DNA from: an uncultured Opitutales bacterium
GTDB lineage: Bacteria; Verrucomicrobiota; Verrucomicrobiia; Opitutales; Intestinicryptomonadaceae
Assembly: GCA_944389315.1 (NCBI GenBank)
Contig: CALXLX010000049.1
Location: 1-55,141 of the forward strand
Reading direction: 5' to 3'
Length of the DNA stretch: 55,141 bases
The position numbers and the translations under genes are program-made. Below are positions 34,491 to 43,923 of the stretch, piece after piece; within the stretch, counting starts at the first letter, position 1; every line of letters starts with the position of its first letter. The notes under the pieces are model-generated. The model saw only the letters and a program-made list of their open reading frames with translations, was not told where the DNA came from and did no database searches.

Positions 34491-35591
34491 CTACTGCTTG
34501 CCCAGCAGCTTGCCTATTATGGGGGTCATTTTGTCCGCCATGGACATTATGCCCAAGTCCCCGGGGTGGACATCGTCTATGGACGCCTCGCAAGTGTCCC
34601 CAAAGAGTTTGTCCCCTTTAAGATATGCCATGTTCTTCTCCCCCTCGGAAAGCAGCTTCTCGTAAACTGCCCTTTGCAAAAGCCATACTTTAAGAGGAGT
34701 TCCGGCAGCGCCGTAATACCAGCCGCGCAAAGACTCGGCCCGCTCCACAAGCAATATGGGAGTATCAGGACGCAGCTGCCTGAGCCGCCTTAAGAATTTC
34801 TCGCAGCGCTCGGAAACGAGCTTGTCGTTCATGTTGGCCTGCGCGTCTATGACGTAGACGGAGGCGTCTATCTCGGCGAGCATGTCGGCCATGTCAGGCT
34901 CCATCTTCGCGGAGCCCGAGAAGCCCAAATTGACTATCGGCACATTCAGCCTACGCCCTATCACCGACGGGTGGCTCAGCCCCGCATGCGAGGCAAACGC
35001 CCCGTGGACTATGGAAGTCCCGTAAAATACGACGGGCTTCTTGCGGGCGGGAATTACCCTGAAATACGACCCTTTCTTGACGCCCACCTTCGCCGATTTC
35101 AAAGAATTGCGGAGCGGCAGATATATCCTGTAAACGCCCTTCTTGCCGTTTGTAAAAAATAGCCTGTAAAGCGAGTTCTCCGAATTGGCATGGGGGGTGG
35201 CCGCCAGCCATTTTAGCTTGCCGTCGGCAGGGTCGAGCCCGTAAAGGTCAAAGCCGGAAAACGCGCATACATTGAAATTGTACTCTCCGAGCTGATCGCT
35301 GTACAATTCCCTGGAAACCCAAATTTCGGGAGAGTCGGTCTCGAAATTTATGCACATTCCCGTGGAGCTCATGGCATTGTTCCAAACGTCCGCGGTGACG
35401 CGCCCGCTGAAGGAGTTTGGCACCCTTGAATAGGGCCGGGGAGTGTCCGTCCAGGCTTTCCCCTCAAGCCCGACATCGCCCATATCGCGCCATTCCAGCT
35501 CCAATTTTGCGCCCTTTCCCTCCCCTCCGAAAACAGCGCAAAAAAGCGACAGATATGCCAATGCACAGGATAAAATACGCATATGTTTCAT
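34491..35591 (-). CDS. Secreted SGNH hydrolase with GxDLY domain (GDSL_3-type esterase)
   Basis: 366 residues with a signal peptide (MRILSCALAYLSLFCAVFG). Residues about 30-175 form the N-terminal jelly roll that carries the GxDLY motif as SGFDLYGLDPADGKLKW. The SGNH hydrolase follows: block I with the catalytic Ser in VFYGTSIVHGA, block II with VNLGFSGSAKMEP, block III around IDAQANM, and block V DDVHPGDLGI with catalytic Asp and His. Proteins of this build are usually carbohydrate esterases acting on acetylated glycans outside the cell. It stands alone, with tRNA-Leu and its terminator upstream on the other strand. Confidence 0.9.
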   Translation of the reverse strand: MKHMRILSCALAYLSLFCAVFGGEGKGAKLELEWRDMGDVGLEGKAWTDTPRPYSRVPNSFSGRVTADVWNNAMSSTGMCINFETDSPEIWVSRELYSDQLGEYNFNVCAFSGFDLYGLDPADGKLKWLAATPHANSENSLYRLFFTNGKKGVYRIYLPLRNSLKSAKVGVKKGSYFRVIPARKKPVVFYGTSIVHGAFASHAGLSHPSVIGRRLNVPIVNLGFSGSAKMEPDMADMLAEIDASVYVIDAQANMNDKLVSERCEKFLRRLRQLRPDTPILLVERAESLRGWYYGAAGTPLKVWLLQRAVYEKLLSEGEKNMAYLKGDKLFGDTCEASIDDVHPGDLGIMSMADKMTPIIGKLLGKQ

Positions 35592-35756
35592 GCCTTAACG
35601 TTTATAATCGGGTCGCGGATAAATCAAGATATTTTATATGGTCAGCCGGTTTGCTTTAAGCCGAAATAGAGAAAAACGCGCACAAAAAACAACCCTATCT
35701 GCGCGCCGCATGCCATGAATCTTGACTTGCATGGAAATAAGCGCGACAATCGTCCC

Positions 35757-36413
35757 ATGAGACTTCTGACAATACTCATCCTGCTTATTCCCTGCGCCCT
35801 ACCTGCGCAGGTTATCGTGGGCAATGTGGGCAGGGGTAAAAACTCCGGCGTGGTTATCACTCCCAAGGCGCCCAAGTTCAGGGGGGGCGCAGTTGTGGGC
35901 AGAAACACTTTTATATCAGAAACAAAAAGTCTTGAGATGCCGCTGGACAAGGCGGTTGAAATACTAAGCTCTACAAACGTCATATCGGGGGCCGATTTTG
36001 GCGAGGAAAGCTCCATACCGGCCCAGGCGGCGGCTCTGGCGAGCATAATATACTACCCAAACAAGACCTCTGCGTCGGTAAAGACGCGGGAGCTGTTCTC
36101 GTCGGCAAAATACATAGAGGGAAAAATCTATGCGCTGATGGCCGCAAAGTTTGTGCTCGACGCGGGCACATACGCAAAAATGTTAGCAAGCATAGATAAA
36201 AACGCGGAGATAAACGTGCTCTATTCCACAAACCTCAGAAAGGTGACGGCGGCGGAAATGCTCGCGGCATACGAGAGAAAAACATCGGCCTTTCTGCCGA
36301 GCAAATCCGCAATGAACCCGGAGACGAATGTCGTTGTGGGAACGGACAACATCTATTACGACGTACCTCCGCCCCGAAAGCCCACAGTCATAATTATCCC
36401 GAAGGCAAATTAA
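35757..36413 (+). CDS. Small secreted protein of unknown function
   Basis: 218 residues from the ATG at 35757; the upstream ATG at 35715 would precede the signal. MRLLTILILLIPCALPAQ is a clear signal peptide. The mature part has a Gly/Lys-rich start, then a mostly helical Ala-rich segment (residues about 60-165) with ALASIIYYPNKTSASVKTRELFSSAKYIEGKI split in helices, and a Pro-rich end (PPPRKPTVIIIPKAN). No family is recognised. It is monocistronic in appearance, between the SGNH hydrolase and the ABC importer; the 295-bp gap downstream holds only a weak hairpin around 36618-36640. Confidence 0.65.
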   Translation: MRLLTILILLIPCALPAQVIVGNVGRGKNSGVVITPKAPKFRGGAVVGRNTFISETKSLEMPLDKAVEILSSTNVISGADFGEESSIPAQAAALASIIYYPNKTSASVKTRELFSSAKYIEGKIYALMAAKFVLDAGTYAKMLASIDKNAEINVLYSTNLRKVTAAEMLAAYERKTSAFLPSKSAMNPETNVVVGTDNIYYDVPPPRKPTVIIIPKAN

Positions 36414-36708
36414 ATTCTTACGATAAAGGCGGAACTACAAAGCAAAAATGCCTTAGGAAAGATTACATAGAGAAAAACGGGTACATTAAAAATACGGCCA
36501 TGGGCTTTTGAAATGCGCAGGCATTTCCCTCTTAAAGCGCAGTTTCTCCCCCCAGGATAAAACCGCAAGATATCCAATAGCGGCGCAATAATCGTTTGAG
36601 GCAAAGCTTCGAGCAAAAATAGCCTATTCAATAGGGGCTGCGCGGGCGTTTTTACTTGAAACAAAGAAAGCTTTTCTGAAAGATATAACCGAAAAAATAA
36701 AATAAGAC

Positions 36709-37683
36709 ATGAGCATAAAAAAGCTATCTTCCATTCTTTCCATAACGGTGTTGATGTTCTCGTCGGTTTTGTCGGCGGAGGACAAAATCATACTGAGAGT
36801 CGGGCATTTTCCAAACATAACGCACGCGCAGGCGCTGGTCGCCCACCAGCTGAGCCGCCAGGGCAAAGGCTGGTTTGAACAGCGCCTCGGAGACGGCGTA
36901 GAGATCCAGTGGAGCCTTTTCAATGCGGGGCCCACGGCTATGGAGGCTTTGTTTGCAAATTCGCTCGACATAACCTATGTGGGGCCCAGCCCCGCCCTCA
37001 ACGCCTACGCAAAGACGCGCCAGCGCGACATTAAAATAATAGCGGGCGCGGCGGACGGCGGCGCGGCTCTTGTGGTCAACCCGAAGCTCGGCCTCAAGAC
37101 GCCCAAGGATTTTGTCGGCAAGAAGATAGCCACTCCGCAGATGGGAAACACGCAGGACGTAGCCTGCCGCGCGTGGCTGATAGACGCGGGGCTGAACATA
37201 ACCCTCACCGGCGGGGACGCCCACATATTGCCGACGGCAAATCCCGAGCAGCTTTCGCTTTTCAAGCAGGGTTTTGTCGACGCCGTTTGGACGGTGGAGC
37301 CCTGGGTCACCCGCCTGATAGACAACGCGCAGGGCCAGGTTCTCTACGACCAGAAGGAGGCGGTGACAACCGTCCTGGTCACCTGCAACCGCGTATTAAA
37401 GGAGCATAAGGAGCTTGTGGACAAATTCATAAAGGCGCACGAGGAGCTGACGGACTGGATTAAAGCCCACCCCGCTGAGGCACAGGAGCTGGTCCGCAAA
37501 GAGCTTGAGGACACCACCAGGGGAAAGATAGCAAAAGAGCTGGTATCGTCTGCCTGGAAGCGTCTGATTTTCACGAATACGGTAAACGTGGCGGAATTGA
37601 ACAAATTTGTAAGCTACGCGTATGAGTGCGGCTTTATACGCAGCAAAATAGACACGAAAAACCTTTTCTATAAGCGCGACTAA
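36709..37683 (+). CDS. ABC importer substrate-binding protein, SsuA/TauA/NrtA-like
   Basis: 324 residues: a signal peptide (SILSITVLMFSSVLSA), then an NMT1-type periplasmic binding fold. IILRVGHFPNITHAQALVA is the usual first strand, MEALFANSLDITYVGPSPALNAY the ligand-pocket region, DFVGKKIATPQMGNTQDV and DAVWTVEPWVTRL the later signatures. Relatives bind aliphatic sulfonates, taurine, nitrate or thiamine precursors, so the ligand here is open; sulfonate-like is the best guess. Its stop overlaps the start of the ATPase by one base (TAATG). There is no sulfonate monooxygenase nearby. Confidence 0.87.
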   Translation: MSIKKLSSILSITVLMFSSVLSAEDKIILRVGHFPNITHAQALVAHQLSRQGKGWFEQRLGDGVEIQWSLFNAGPTAMEALFANSLDITYVGPSPALNAYAKTRQRDIKIIAGAADGGAALVVNPKLGLKTPKDFVGKKIATPQMGNTQDVACRAWLIDAGLNITLTGGDAHILPTANPEQLSLFKQGFVDAVWTVEPWVTRLIDNAQGQVLYDQKEAVTTVLVTCNRVLKEHKELVDKFIKAHEELTDWIKAHPAEAQELVRKELEDTTRGKIAKELVSSAWKRLIFTNTVNVAELNKFVSYAYECGFIRSKIDTKNLFYKRD

Positions 37684-38489
37684 TGAGTGTGCATAAAGAG
37701 CTGGAGAACGTCGCCCCGTCTAAGCTTTCGGTGCGCGGCGTAAACAAAGTATTCCACGGCGCGCAGGGCAAGACCGTGGCGCTTGAGGACATCAATCTGA
37801 AGGTTGACGAGGGGGAATTTGTATGCCTCGTGGGGCCCAGCGGCTGCGGGAAATCTACCCTGCTAAACCTGATTGCTGGCCTCGACAAGCCTACTTCGGG
37901 AAAGATTCTCATGGATGACAAGCCCATAACGGGCCCCGGGCGCGACAGAATGGTGATGTTTCAGGAGCACGCGCTGTTCCCGTGGCTCGACGTTATGGGC
38001 AACGTTCTATTCGGGCTTAAGCTTAAGCCCAATCTGACAAATCCGGAGCGCAGGGAGGTTGCGAAGTTTTACATACACCTTGTGGGCTTGGAGAAGTTCA
38101 TGCATGCGTCCATACACGAGCTGTCAGGCGGAATGAGGCAGAGGGTTGCATTGGCTCGCGCGCTGGCTCCGAACCCGAGGATACTTTTGATGGACGAGAC
38201 CTTCGGCGCGCTCGACGCTCTGACCAGGGAGCAGCTCTACGGCGAGCTGCAGGACATCTGGCAGAAGCGCCGCAAGACAATAGTGTTCGTAACGCACAAC
38301 ATACGCGAGGCGGTATGCCTGGGAGACAGGGTTATATTATTCTCCCCGCATCCGGGAAGGATAGCCAGGGAGTTTAAGATAGACTCCCTAAAGCGCCCGA
38401 GGGACATCAACGACCCCGACCTTACCAACTACGCAAGCACGATAACCGCCGCGCTGAAACAACACATAGGAGGCTCCGTAGCCGAATGA
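37683..38489 (+). CDS. ABC importer ATP-binding protein, SsuB/TauB-like
   Basis: 268 residues. Walker A GPSGCGKST, Q-loop MFQEHALFPWLDV, signature LSGGMRQRVALARAL, Walker B ILLMDETFGALD and the H-loop in VFVTHNIREA are all intact. This Q-loop and the spacing are typical of the nitrate/taurine/sulfonate ATPases. It powers uptake with the neighbouring permease. Its end overlaps the permease start by four bases (ATGA), which indicates translational coupling. Confidence 0.94.
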   Translation: MSVHKELENVAPSKLSVRGVNKVFHGAQGKTVALEDINLKVDEGEFVCLVGPSGCGKSTLLNLIAGLDKPTSGKILMDDKPITGPGRDRMVMFQEHALFPWLDVMGNVLFGLKLKPNLTNPERREVAKFYIHLVGLEKFMHASIHELSGGMRQRVALARALAPNPRILLMDETFGALDALTREQLYGELQDIWQKRRKTIVFVTHNIREAVCLGDRVILFSPHPGRIAREFKIDSLKRPRDINDPDLTNYASTITAALKQHIGGSVAE

Positions 38490-39310
38490 AGAAGAATGTT
38501 GCACAGGAAGAGGCTTTCGACACCTCCGAGAAGCTCAAGAGATTTTTCAAACGCTGGACGGGCCCCGCGCTTGTTGCCATAGTGCTGCTCGGGCTATGGG
38601 AGACCTTAAGCCGCTATTACGACGCGTATCTGATACTGCCCCCCCCGTCGAGCGTGGCGGAATACCTTTGGTATGCAATTGCCGACGGCACTTTGCCGGG
38701 TGCGGTGCTTGTAACCTTAAAGAGGCTGTTTGTGGGCTATCTTATAGGCATAGCGCTCGGGATTCCGCTGGGCATGCTCTGCGCGAAGCTTAAGGTATTC
38801 AGGGATACGCTCGGGCTGCTTGCCATGGGCCTGCAGGCTCTGCCGAGCGTATGCTGGGTTCCGCTGGCTATGCTGTGGTTCGGACAGACGGAAAAGGCTA
38901 TGTTATTCGTGGTGGTGATGGGCACTGTCTGGTCTTTGATAATAGCAACACAGCACGGCGTAAACAGCATTCCGCCCATATATGTCAGGGCGGCGGAGAC
39001 CATGGGCTCAAAGGGGATGCACACCTGGATACACGTCATACTTCCAGCGGCATTTCCAAACATACTCGGCGGCATGAAGCAGGGCTGGGCCTTTGCTTGG
39101 AGGTCGCTTATGGCCGCGGAAATATATGTTGTAATCCTCACGGGCTTCGGGCTTGGGCAGCTGTTGCACTACGGCAGGGAGCTTATGGAGATGAGCCAGG
39201 TAATTGGCGTCATGTGCGTGGTTATAGCAATAGGCCTTCTGGCGGACAAACTGCTGTTCTCCCCGTGGGAAAATTTCCTCCGCAAGAAGTGGGGCATAAC
39301 GAACGACTAA
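38486..39310 (+). CDS. ABC importer permease, SsuC/TauC-like
   Basis: 274 residues with about six membrane helices and a short cytosolic N-terminus. The first helix VAIVLLGLWETLSRYYDA, the LPPPSSVAEYL segment and the coupling EAA-type loop (RAAETMGSKGMHTWIHVILPAAFPNI, split around Gly) are typical of the BPD_transp_1 permeases for nitrate, taurine and sulfonates. It ends the three-gene operon before a strong bidirectional terminator. Confidence 0.93.
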   Translation: MKKNVAQEEAFDTSEKLKRFFKRWTGPALVAIVLLGLWETLSRYYDAYLILPPPSSVAEYLWYAIADGTLPGAVLVTLKRLFVGYLIGIALGIPLGMLCAKLKVFRDTLGLLAMGLQALPSVCWVPLAMLWFGQTEKAMLFVVVMGTVWSLIIATQHGVNSIPPIYVRAAETMGSKGMHTWIHVILPAAFPNILGGMKQGWAFAWRSLMAAEIYVVILTGFGLGQLLHYGRELMEMSQVIGVMCVVIAIGLLADKLLFSPWENFLRKKWGITND

Positions 39311-39370
39311 TCTCTCCCCTACTCTTGGAGGTCGCAAAAACTACCTAAAAAATATTTATTCCACCATAAG

Positions 39371-39406
39371 AAAAACGGCGCGGGTAGAAATGCCCGCGCC
39401 GTTTTT
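39371..39406. terminator. Bidirectional terminator between the ABC operon and the beta-helix gene
   Basis: A 14-bp perfect stem (39371-39384 with 39393-39406) with A and T runs at its base and an 8-nt loop. It can serve both convergent units. Confidence 0.92.
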
Positions 39407-39484
39407 GCGCCGCCTGTCATGCGGTAAAAAGCCGCCGCAAAGAGAAGGTTGAAGGCTCTACTGTCCGCCTAGAAGGCCGCCCTA

Positions 39485-41362
39485 CTACTCTCCCTGCATT
39501 TTGCAATTTCCCACTTCAAACATATTCTGCCTTCCCGCGGCAGGGGTTGAAGTGTCAACAACATTTCCGTCGGGGCCTATTACGGCATTGCCTGAGAGCT
39601 GCAAATTCTCCACGTTTCTAAAGAACAGGCAGCCTCCGGAGGGGTTCACAAATACGTTGCCTTCTACTATTACATTCTTGTGTGCATAGAAGCCCGCGCT
39701 GCCCTCCCTGCCGCTTGCGGCCATGACAAACGCGGCGGAGTTTGGCGCGCGCAGATACGGCCACTCAAAGCCGCAGTCCTCCACCACATTGTTGGCGATT
39801 ATGAGGTTTCTCGCGTAAAGCCCCTCGGGCCAGCCGGGCTCGTTCCTGGCCATAATCGCCGAGGCACTCAGGCCGCGGAAGTAATTGCCCTCAACAAGCC
39901 CGTTTGGAGCCTTAAGATACAGGCCGTATCTCCTCGCGTTTCTAAATACGGAGTTTCTTATGACAAAGCCGCTGGAGAAATCCAAGTTGTACAATGTCGT
40001 GCAGGCAAACTTGTCTTTTCCGCACACGACTTCGGGAAGCTTGTCCTTGAAAGTGATTGTGCCTGATTTGAAATCCGCGGATTCCACCTCCGAGACGAAG
40101 AAGACTTCAAACTTCCTGCCGTCGAAGAAGGCTATTTTATTGCCCGGCGCGTAATCCCTCTCGTAGTACTTGGAGTTCTGAAAATCCGCGCTCTGCGGCG
40201 TGGAGGAGACGCGCAGGGTGCGCTCTCCAAGGACGGATACTATGTAATTGGGGCGTATGTAGAAGTTGACGGCGTCGTCGGCGACGCCCTCGGATACGCA
40301 GTTTTCTATCCACGGCCCCGTTATGGAATTCTGAAAATGGAAAGTGTCGGAATTTGACACCCTGTAGCGCCCTTTCTGCATGGAAAGAACGCAGTTTATA
40401 AAATTCGGGGCGTCGTTGTAGGTGCCCGAAAACGAGCTTCCAGCGCTGGCCCTGATCTCTATATCCTTAAAGGTAAGATCCTTCGTGCTGTTCATTGCGC
40501 ACACTGCGGCGGAGGGGCGTATCACTATGGTGTAAATGTCGCCCTCGTTGAACGCCATAACGCTAGACCCTCCGCCCCGCGTGGGATGCATTTTTATCCT
40601 GAAAACCTTGTCGGAGACGCGCTCTATGGAGCTGTGGAAATACACGTTGGACTTGTCCTCCTGAAGCCTGCCGTCGAGGCTCTCGTCAAGGAAGAATCCC
40701 CATTCGGAATTTTTAAGCCAGGGAGAATCGAAGGGAAGCTGGCCCTCCATAACCTCTATGTCCGCGCTCTTATCTGCGTCGTTGCGAGACACCACCACCC
40801 CCGTTGAATACGGCAGAGGATCGTAGTCCACCACGAACCCGCGCACGACAACCCTCTCTGTGCCGTGCGCGGAAAAGACGCCCATGTCCGGCTTTTTTAT
40901 CAGGATTGTGGACCCGTTTCCGTCTATGAATACGTCCTTAAGCCCCGAAATGGACATCGCAAAATTGGAATTTCCCAAAGGCTTTTTAAAAACGTATATG
41001 CCCTTCTTCAAAACAATGCGGCAGGGGGCGGACTTTGCCGCCTCGCGGAAAAGCGCGTGGAACCTGTCTGTCATGCACTCCCCCGTGCCTGGAACTATGC
41101 CGAAGTCCTCCGGATTTATGGTGTTTTTCGCCTCCACATTCAGAAACGGCATGCGCCTGGGATAGCGGTTGTTCCACATTTTCAACGCCTGGGCTTCTAT
41201 AGTCTTTTCCGGCGTAAAGAACTTCTCGTAGGCGGATTTCCCCTGGGCGGGATATCTCGCCCCCCCGCCCTGCTCGGCCTTGCAGCATGAAGATGCCAAA
41301 ACGCATAAAAATACGGACACCGCAAACGCGGAACCGAAAAAAGCCATATTTAAGTTTCTCAT
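39485..41362 (-). CDS. Right-handed parallel beta-helix lipoprotein, possibly GH110-like glycosidase
   Basis: 625 residues from the ATG at 41362. The signal ends VLASSCCKAE, a plausible lipobox. After about 60 residues comes NPEDFGIVPGTGE, the usual start of pectate-lyase-like helices, then many strand repeats (ISGLKDVFIDGNGSTIL, VVVRGFVVDYDPLP, LTFKDIEIRASAG, FVIRNSVFRNARRYGLYL, LIIANNVVEDCGF, VIVEGNVFVNPSGG). The central SDTFHFQNSITGPWIENC followed by EGVADDAVNFY recalls the Asp-rich strand of GH110 alpha-galactosidases, so a secreted glycosidase or lyase is likely. The exact family is inference. It lies downstream of priA on the same strand but 279 bp away. Confidence 0.82.
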   Translation of the reverse strand: MRNLNMAFFGSAFAVSVFLCVLASSCCKAEQGGGARYPAQGKSAYEKFFTPEKTIEAQALKMWNNRYPRRMPFLNVEAKNTINPEDFGIVPGTGECMTDRFHALFREAAKSAPCRIVLKKGIYVFKKPLGNSNFAMSISGLKDVFIDGNGSTILIKKPDMGVFSAHGTERVVVRGFVVDYDPLPYSTGVVVSRNDADKSADIEVMEGQLPFDSPWLKNSEWGFFLDESLDGRLQEDKSNVYFHSSIERVSDKVFRIKMHPTRGGGSSVMAFNEGDIYTIVIRPSAAVCAMNSTKDLTFKDIEIRASAGSSFSGTYNDAPNFINCVLSMQKGRYRVSNSDTFHFQNSITGPWIENCVSEGVADDAVNFYIRPNYIVSVLGERTLRVSSTPQSADFQNSKYYERDYAPGNKIAFFDGRKFEVFFVSEVESADFKSGTITFKDKLPEVVCGKDKFACTTLYNLDFSSGFVIRNSVFRNARRYGLYLKAPNGLVEGNYFRGLSASAIMARNEPGWPEGLYARNLIIANNVVEDCGFEWPYLRAPNSAAFVMAASGREGSAGFYAHKNVIVEGNVFVNPSGGCLFFRNVENLQLSGNAVIGPDGNVVDTSTPAAGRQNMFEVGNCKMQGE

Positions 41363-41641
41363 AACTTTCCCTGTACAAATGTTGAATGAAAAATTTCTAA
41401 TTGCAGACTCAAACAAACTCAAACAAAAAAATACGCAAGAAATTCCAACGTAAAACTATCGCGATTTACCTTTATTGCTGTGTGCATTTTTAGCAAAAAC
41501 CCCGCCGTTTTTGCGCCCGAAAAGCAAAGGTTTTCCTGCGGCGCATTATACCGCAAAATATACGCGCAGCCAAAGCGGAAGAAAAAAGCGCGGAGATTTT
41601 AACAACCCAAAAGCCCATGCGGGAAAATTTTTCTCTCCGCG

Positions 41642-43864
41642 TCAATCAACCGGGTCGGAATCAAGGGCCTCCAAAACGTCAGCGTCGAGGGGAAATTTGG
41701 CCCGCAGTTCAACAAGCTTGGAAACGACCGCGCTTACATTGGTGCAAAAATACCAAAGCTGCCAGTGATAAAAATCCTCCGCCTTTTCTATGGGCGCCGG
41801 GCTCGGCCCGCGTATCTCGCATATCCCCCCGAGGCGCTTTTCCGCCGCCTTGGCAAACTCCTCCGCATAATAGGCGAGCTTCTCGGGATTCCTGCTCTTG
41901 AAAAGCTGGCGGACTATCCTTCTAAAAGGCGGATAGGCAAACTCCTTGCGGTTTTGCAGCTCCTCCTCGAGGAAGGATTCCATATCGTCACGCTTGGCGT
42001 ACTGTATGGGAATGGCCTCAGGAGTGCGCGTCTGGATTACAACCTCGCCCGCGCCGTCGCCCCTGCCGGCGCGCCCCGCCACCTGCACTATCAGCTGATA
42101 GGTGCGCTCCGCCGCGCGGAAGGAGGGCATGTGCAAGCTTATGTCGGCGTCCACAAGCCCCACAAGGGTGACGCGGGGGAAATCCAGCCCCTTGGCTATC
42201 ATCTGGGTGCCTATCAAAATGTCGAGCTTGCCGCGCCGGAAATCGCCGAGTATGCGGCGGTAATCGTCGCGGCGGCGCATGGCGTCGGCGTCCATTCTGC
42301 CAACGCGCGCATAGGGAAAGAGGTCCGTTATGAGATTTTCTATCTTCTGGGTTCCGTACCCGCTCCATTTTGCGCGCTCTGAGCCGCACTTCGGGCACAG
42401 AAGCGGCGCGCGCGCCTCGTAGCCGCAAATATGGCATTTGACGGTATCGCTACTCCTGTGCCACGTCATACTTACGGAACAGTGCGGGCACTCCGCCACA
42501 TATCCGCAATCCGGACACTCGAAAATTCTCGCGTATCCGCGGCGGTTTAAGAAAAGTATGCTCTGCTGCCCCTTGTCCAGCCTGTCGGCAAGCTTGTCCT
42601 TAAGGAGCGAGGAAAGAAGCGCCCCACCCTTCTCGCGCCTCATGTCTGTAATCATCACAGACGGCATAATGCAGCCGTCTATGCGCCTCGATATCCTCGA
42701 TACGGAATATTTTTTCCTCTTGGTGTTGTAAAGCGTCTCGAGAGACGGAGTCGCGCTGCCGAGCAGACACAGCGCCCCGCACATGCGCGCCCTGACAACG
42801 GCCACATCGCGGGCGCTGTAGCGGGGGGCCTTGTCCTGCTTGTAGGCCGTATCGTGCTCCTCGTCGACGATTATAAGCCTGAGGTTTGAAAGGGGCGCAA
42901 ATATGCAGGAGCGCGCGCCTACAACCACGCGGGCGCTGCCGTCGGCAAGATCGCGCCAGGCGTCGAGCCTCTGGCCGTCCGAAAGGCCGCTGTGCCAGAC
43001 AACAAGCCCGGCCCCGCAGTCGCCCAGCCTAGACTGCAGGCGCCCCACCGTCTGCGGCGTAAGGGCTATCTCAGGGACTAAAAATATGCAGGAGCCGCCC
43101 TCGGCCAAGACCTTCCGCATGGCATGTATGTAAACTTCCGTCTTGCCGGAGCCGGTAACGCCGTAGAGAAGGTGCGTAGCGTATTTTCTTGCGTCGAGCA
43201 AAGCGCAGATGTCTCCAAATGCCGCGGACTGCTCCTCGTTTAAAACATGCCCCTTGGACGGAACCGTCTCGGCGGAGGAAAGCTCGTCGTCGTAGGCCAG
43301 ACGCTTTACCCTCCGCGAGCTCTCCTTGAGAATCCCCTTCTCTATAAGGGCCTCCAGCGCGGAGGCAGAAAACTTGTCGCAAAGCTGGCTCTTAAGGACG
43401 GCCGACGGATCCGCAAGAAATGACGAGACTATCTGAAACTGCTTTGGAGCGCGGCGGCGCAGGGACTCCAATACGCCCAAGTCCGGGCGCTCAGGCATGG
43501 ACACTTCCCTCAAGGACAGTTCCCCCCTGCCGCTTCTTACGACTGCAGGAATCATGCTCTCGAATACCGCCTGCATGGAGGCTGCGTAATAGTCCTTTAT
43601 CCAGAAGGCCAGATCGAGCAAATCGGGAGTCAGGGCCCGCAGATTCTGGACGAGCTCCGATATGGGACGTATCCTGAAATTTCCCTGCTCCTGCGCAGAT
43701 CCGGATAGCTTTATTATCACGCCCGTGCCCGTGCCGCCCCTCAGAGGCACCCTGACTATGCAGCCCGACTTGACAACCCCGGCAAATCTCGCCGGAACAG
43801 AATACGTCAGGGGCTTGTCCAAACCCGAAAACAACCTGACGCAAGCGTATCTGCCTTCCTCCAT
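41642..43864 (-). CDS. priA: Primosomal protein N' (replication restart helicase)
   Basis: 740 residues from the ATG at 43864. PriA recognises stalled forks and reloads the replisome. It has the N-terminal DNA-binding 3'BD (CVRLFSGLDKPLTYSVP, VRVPLRG), the helicase core with Walker A LLYGVTGSGKTEVY, DEEHD box, LLGSATPSLET, the zinc-binding insertion of paired CxxC motifs (CPDCGYVAECPHC, CHICGYEA, CPKCGS), GTQMIAKGLDFP, and VAGRAGRGDGAG. Upstream Met codons overlap the divergent promoter and are less likely. It is divergent from nadA across 59 bp. Confidence 0.95.
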   Translation of the reverse strand: MEEGRYACVRLFSGLDKPLTYSVPARFAGVVKSGCIVRVPLRGGTGTGVIIKLSGSAQEQGNFRIRPISELVQNLRALTPDLLDLAFWIKDYYAASMQAVFESMIPAVVRSGRGELSLREVSMPERPDLGVLESLRRRAPKQFQIVSSFLADPSAVLKSQLCDKFSASALEALIEKGILKESSRRVKRLAYDDELSSAETVPSKGHVLNEEQSAAFGDICALLDARKYATHLLYGVTGSGKTEVYIHAMRKVLAEGGSCIFLVPEIALTPQTVGRLQSRLGDCGAGLVVWHSGLSDGQRLDAWRDLADGSARVVVGARSCIFAPLSNLRLIIVDEEHDTAYKQDKAPRYSARDVAVVRARMCGALCLLGSATPSLETLYNTKRKKYSVSRISRRIDGCIMPSVMITDMRREKGGALLSSLLKDKLADRLDKGQQSILFLNRRGYARIFECPDCGYVAECPHCSVSMTWHRSSDTVKCHICGYEARAPLLCPKCGSERAKWSGYGTQKIENLITDLFPYARVGRMDADAMRRRDDYRRILGDFRRGKLDILIGTQMIAKGLDFPRVTLVGLVDADISLHMPSFRAAERTYQLIVQVAGRAGRGDGAGEVVIQTRTPEAIPIQYAKRDDMESFLEEELQNRKEFAYPPFRRIVRQLFKSRNPEKLAYYAEEFAKAAEKRLGGICEIRGPSPAPIEKAEDFYHWQLWYFCTNVSAVVSKLVELRAKFPLDADVLEALDSDPVD

Positions 43865-43923
43865 TTTCACCCGTTTAAAATTGACGAGCCCGCGCGCGTG
43901 TGTCAACTTTCCAAAAATTTATT
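43865..43923. promoter_or_regulatory. Overlapping divergent priA/nadA promoters
   Basis: TTGACG (43881-43886, plus) and TTGACA (43906-43901, minus) face each other at a distance that puts each -35 over the other's -10 (CAACTT for nadA, CAATTT for priA, both at 17 bp). The two promoters would exclude each other sterically. The -10 matches are weak. Confidence 0.45.

Noticed and set aside
36414..36708. Possible SAM-type or other riboswitch before the sulfonate-like ABC operon
   Set aside because: Only a small imperfect hairpin (around 36618-36640) was found; no conserved riboswitch core was recognised.
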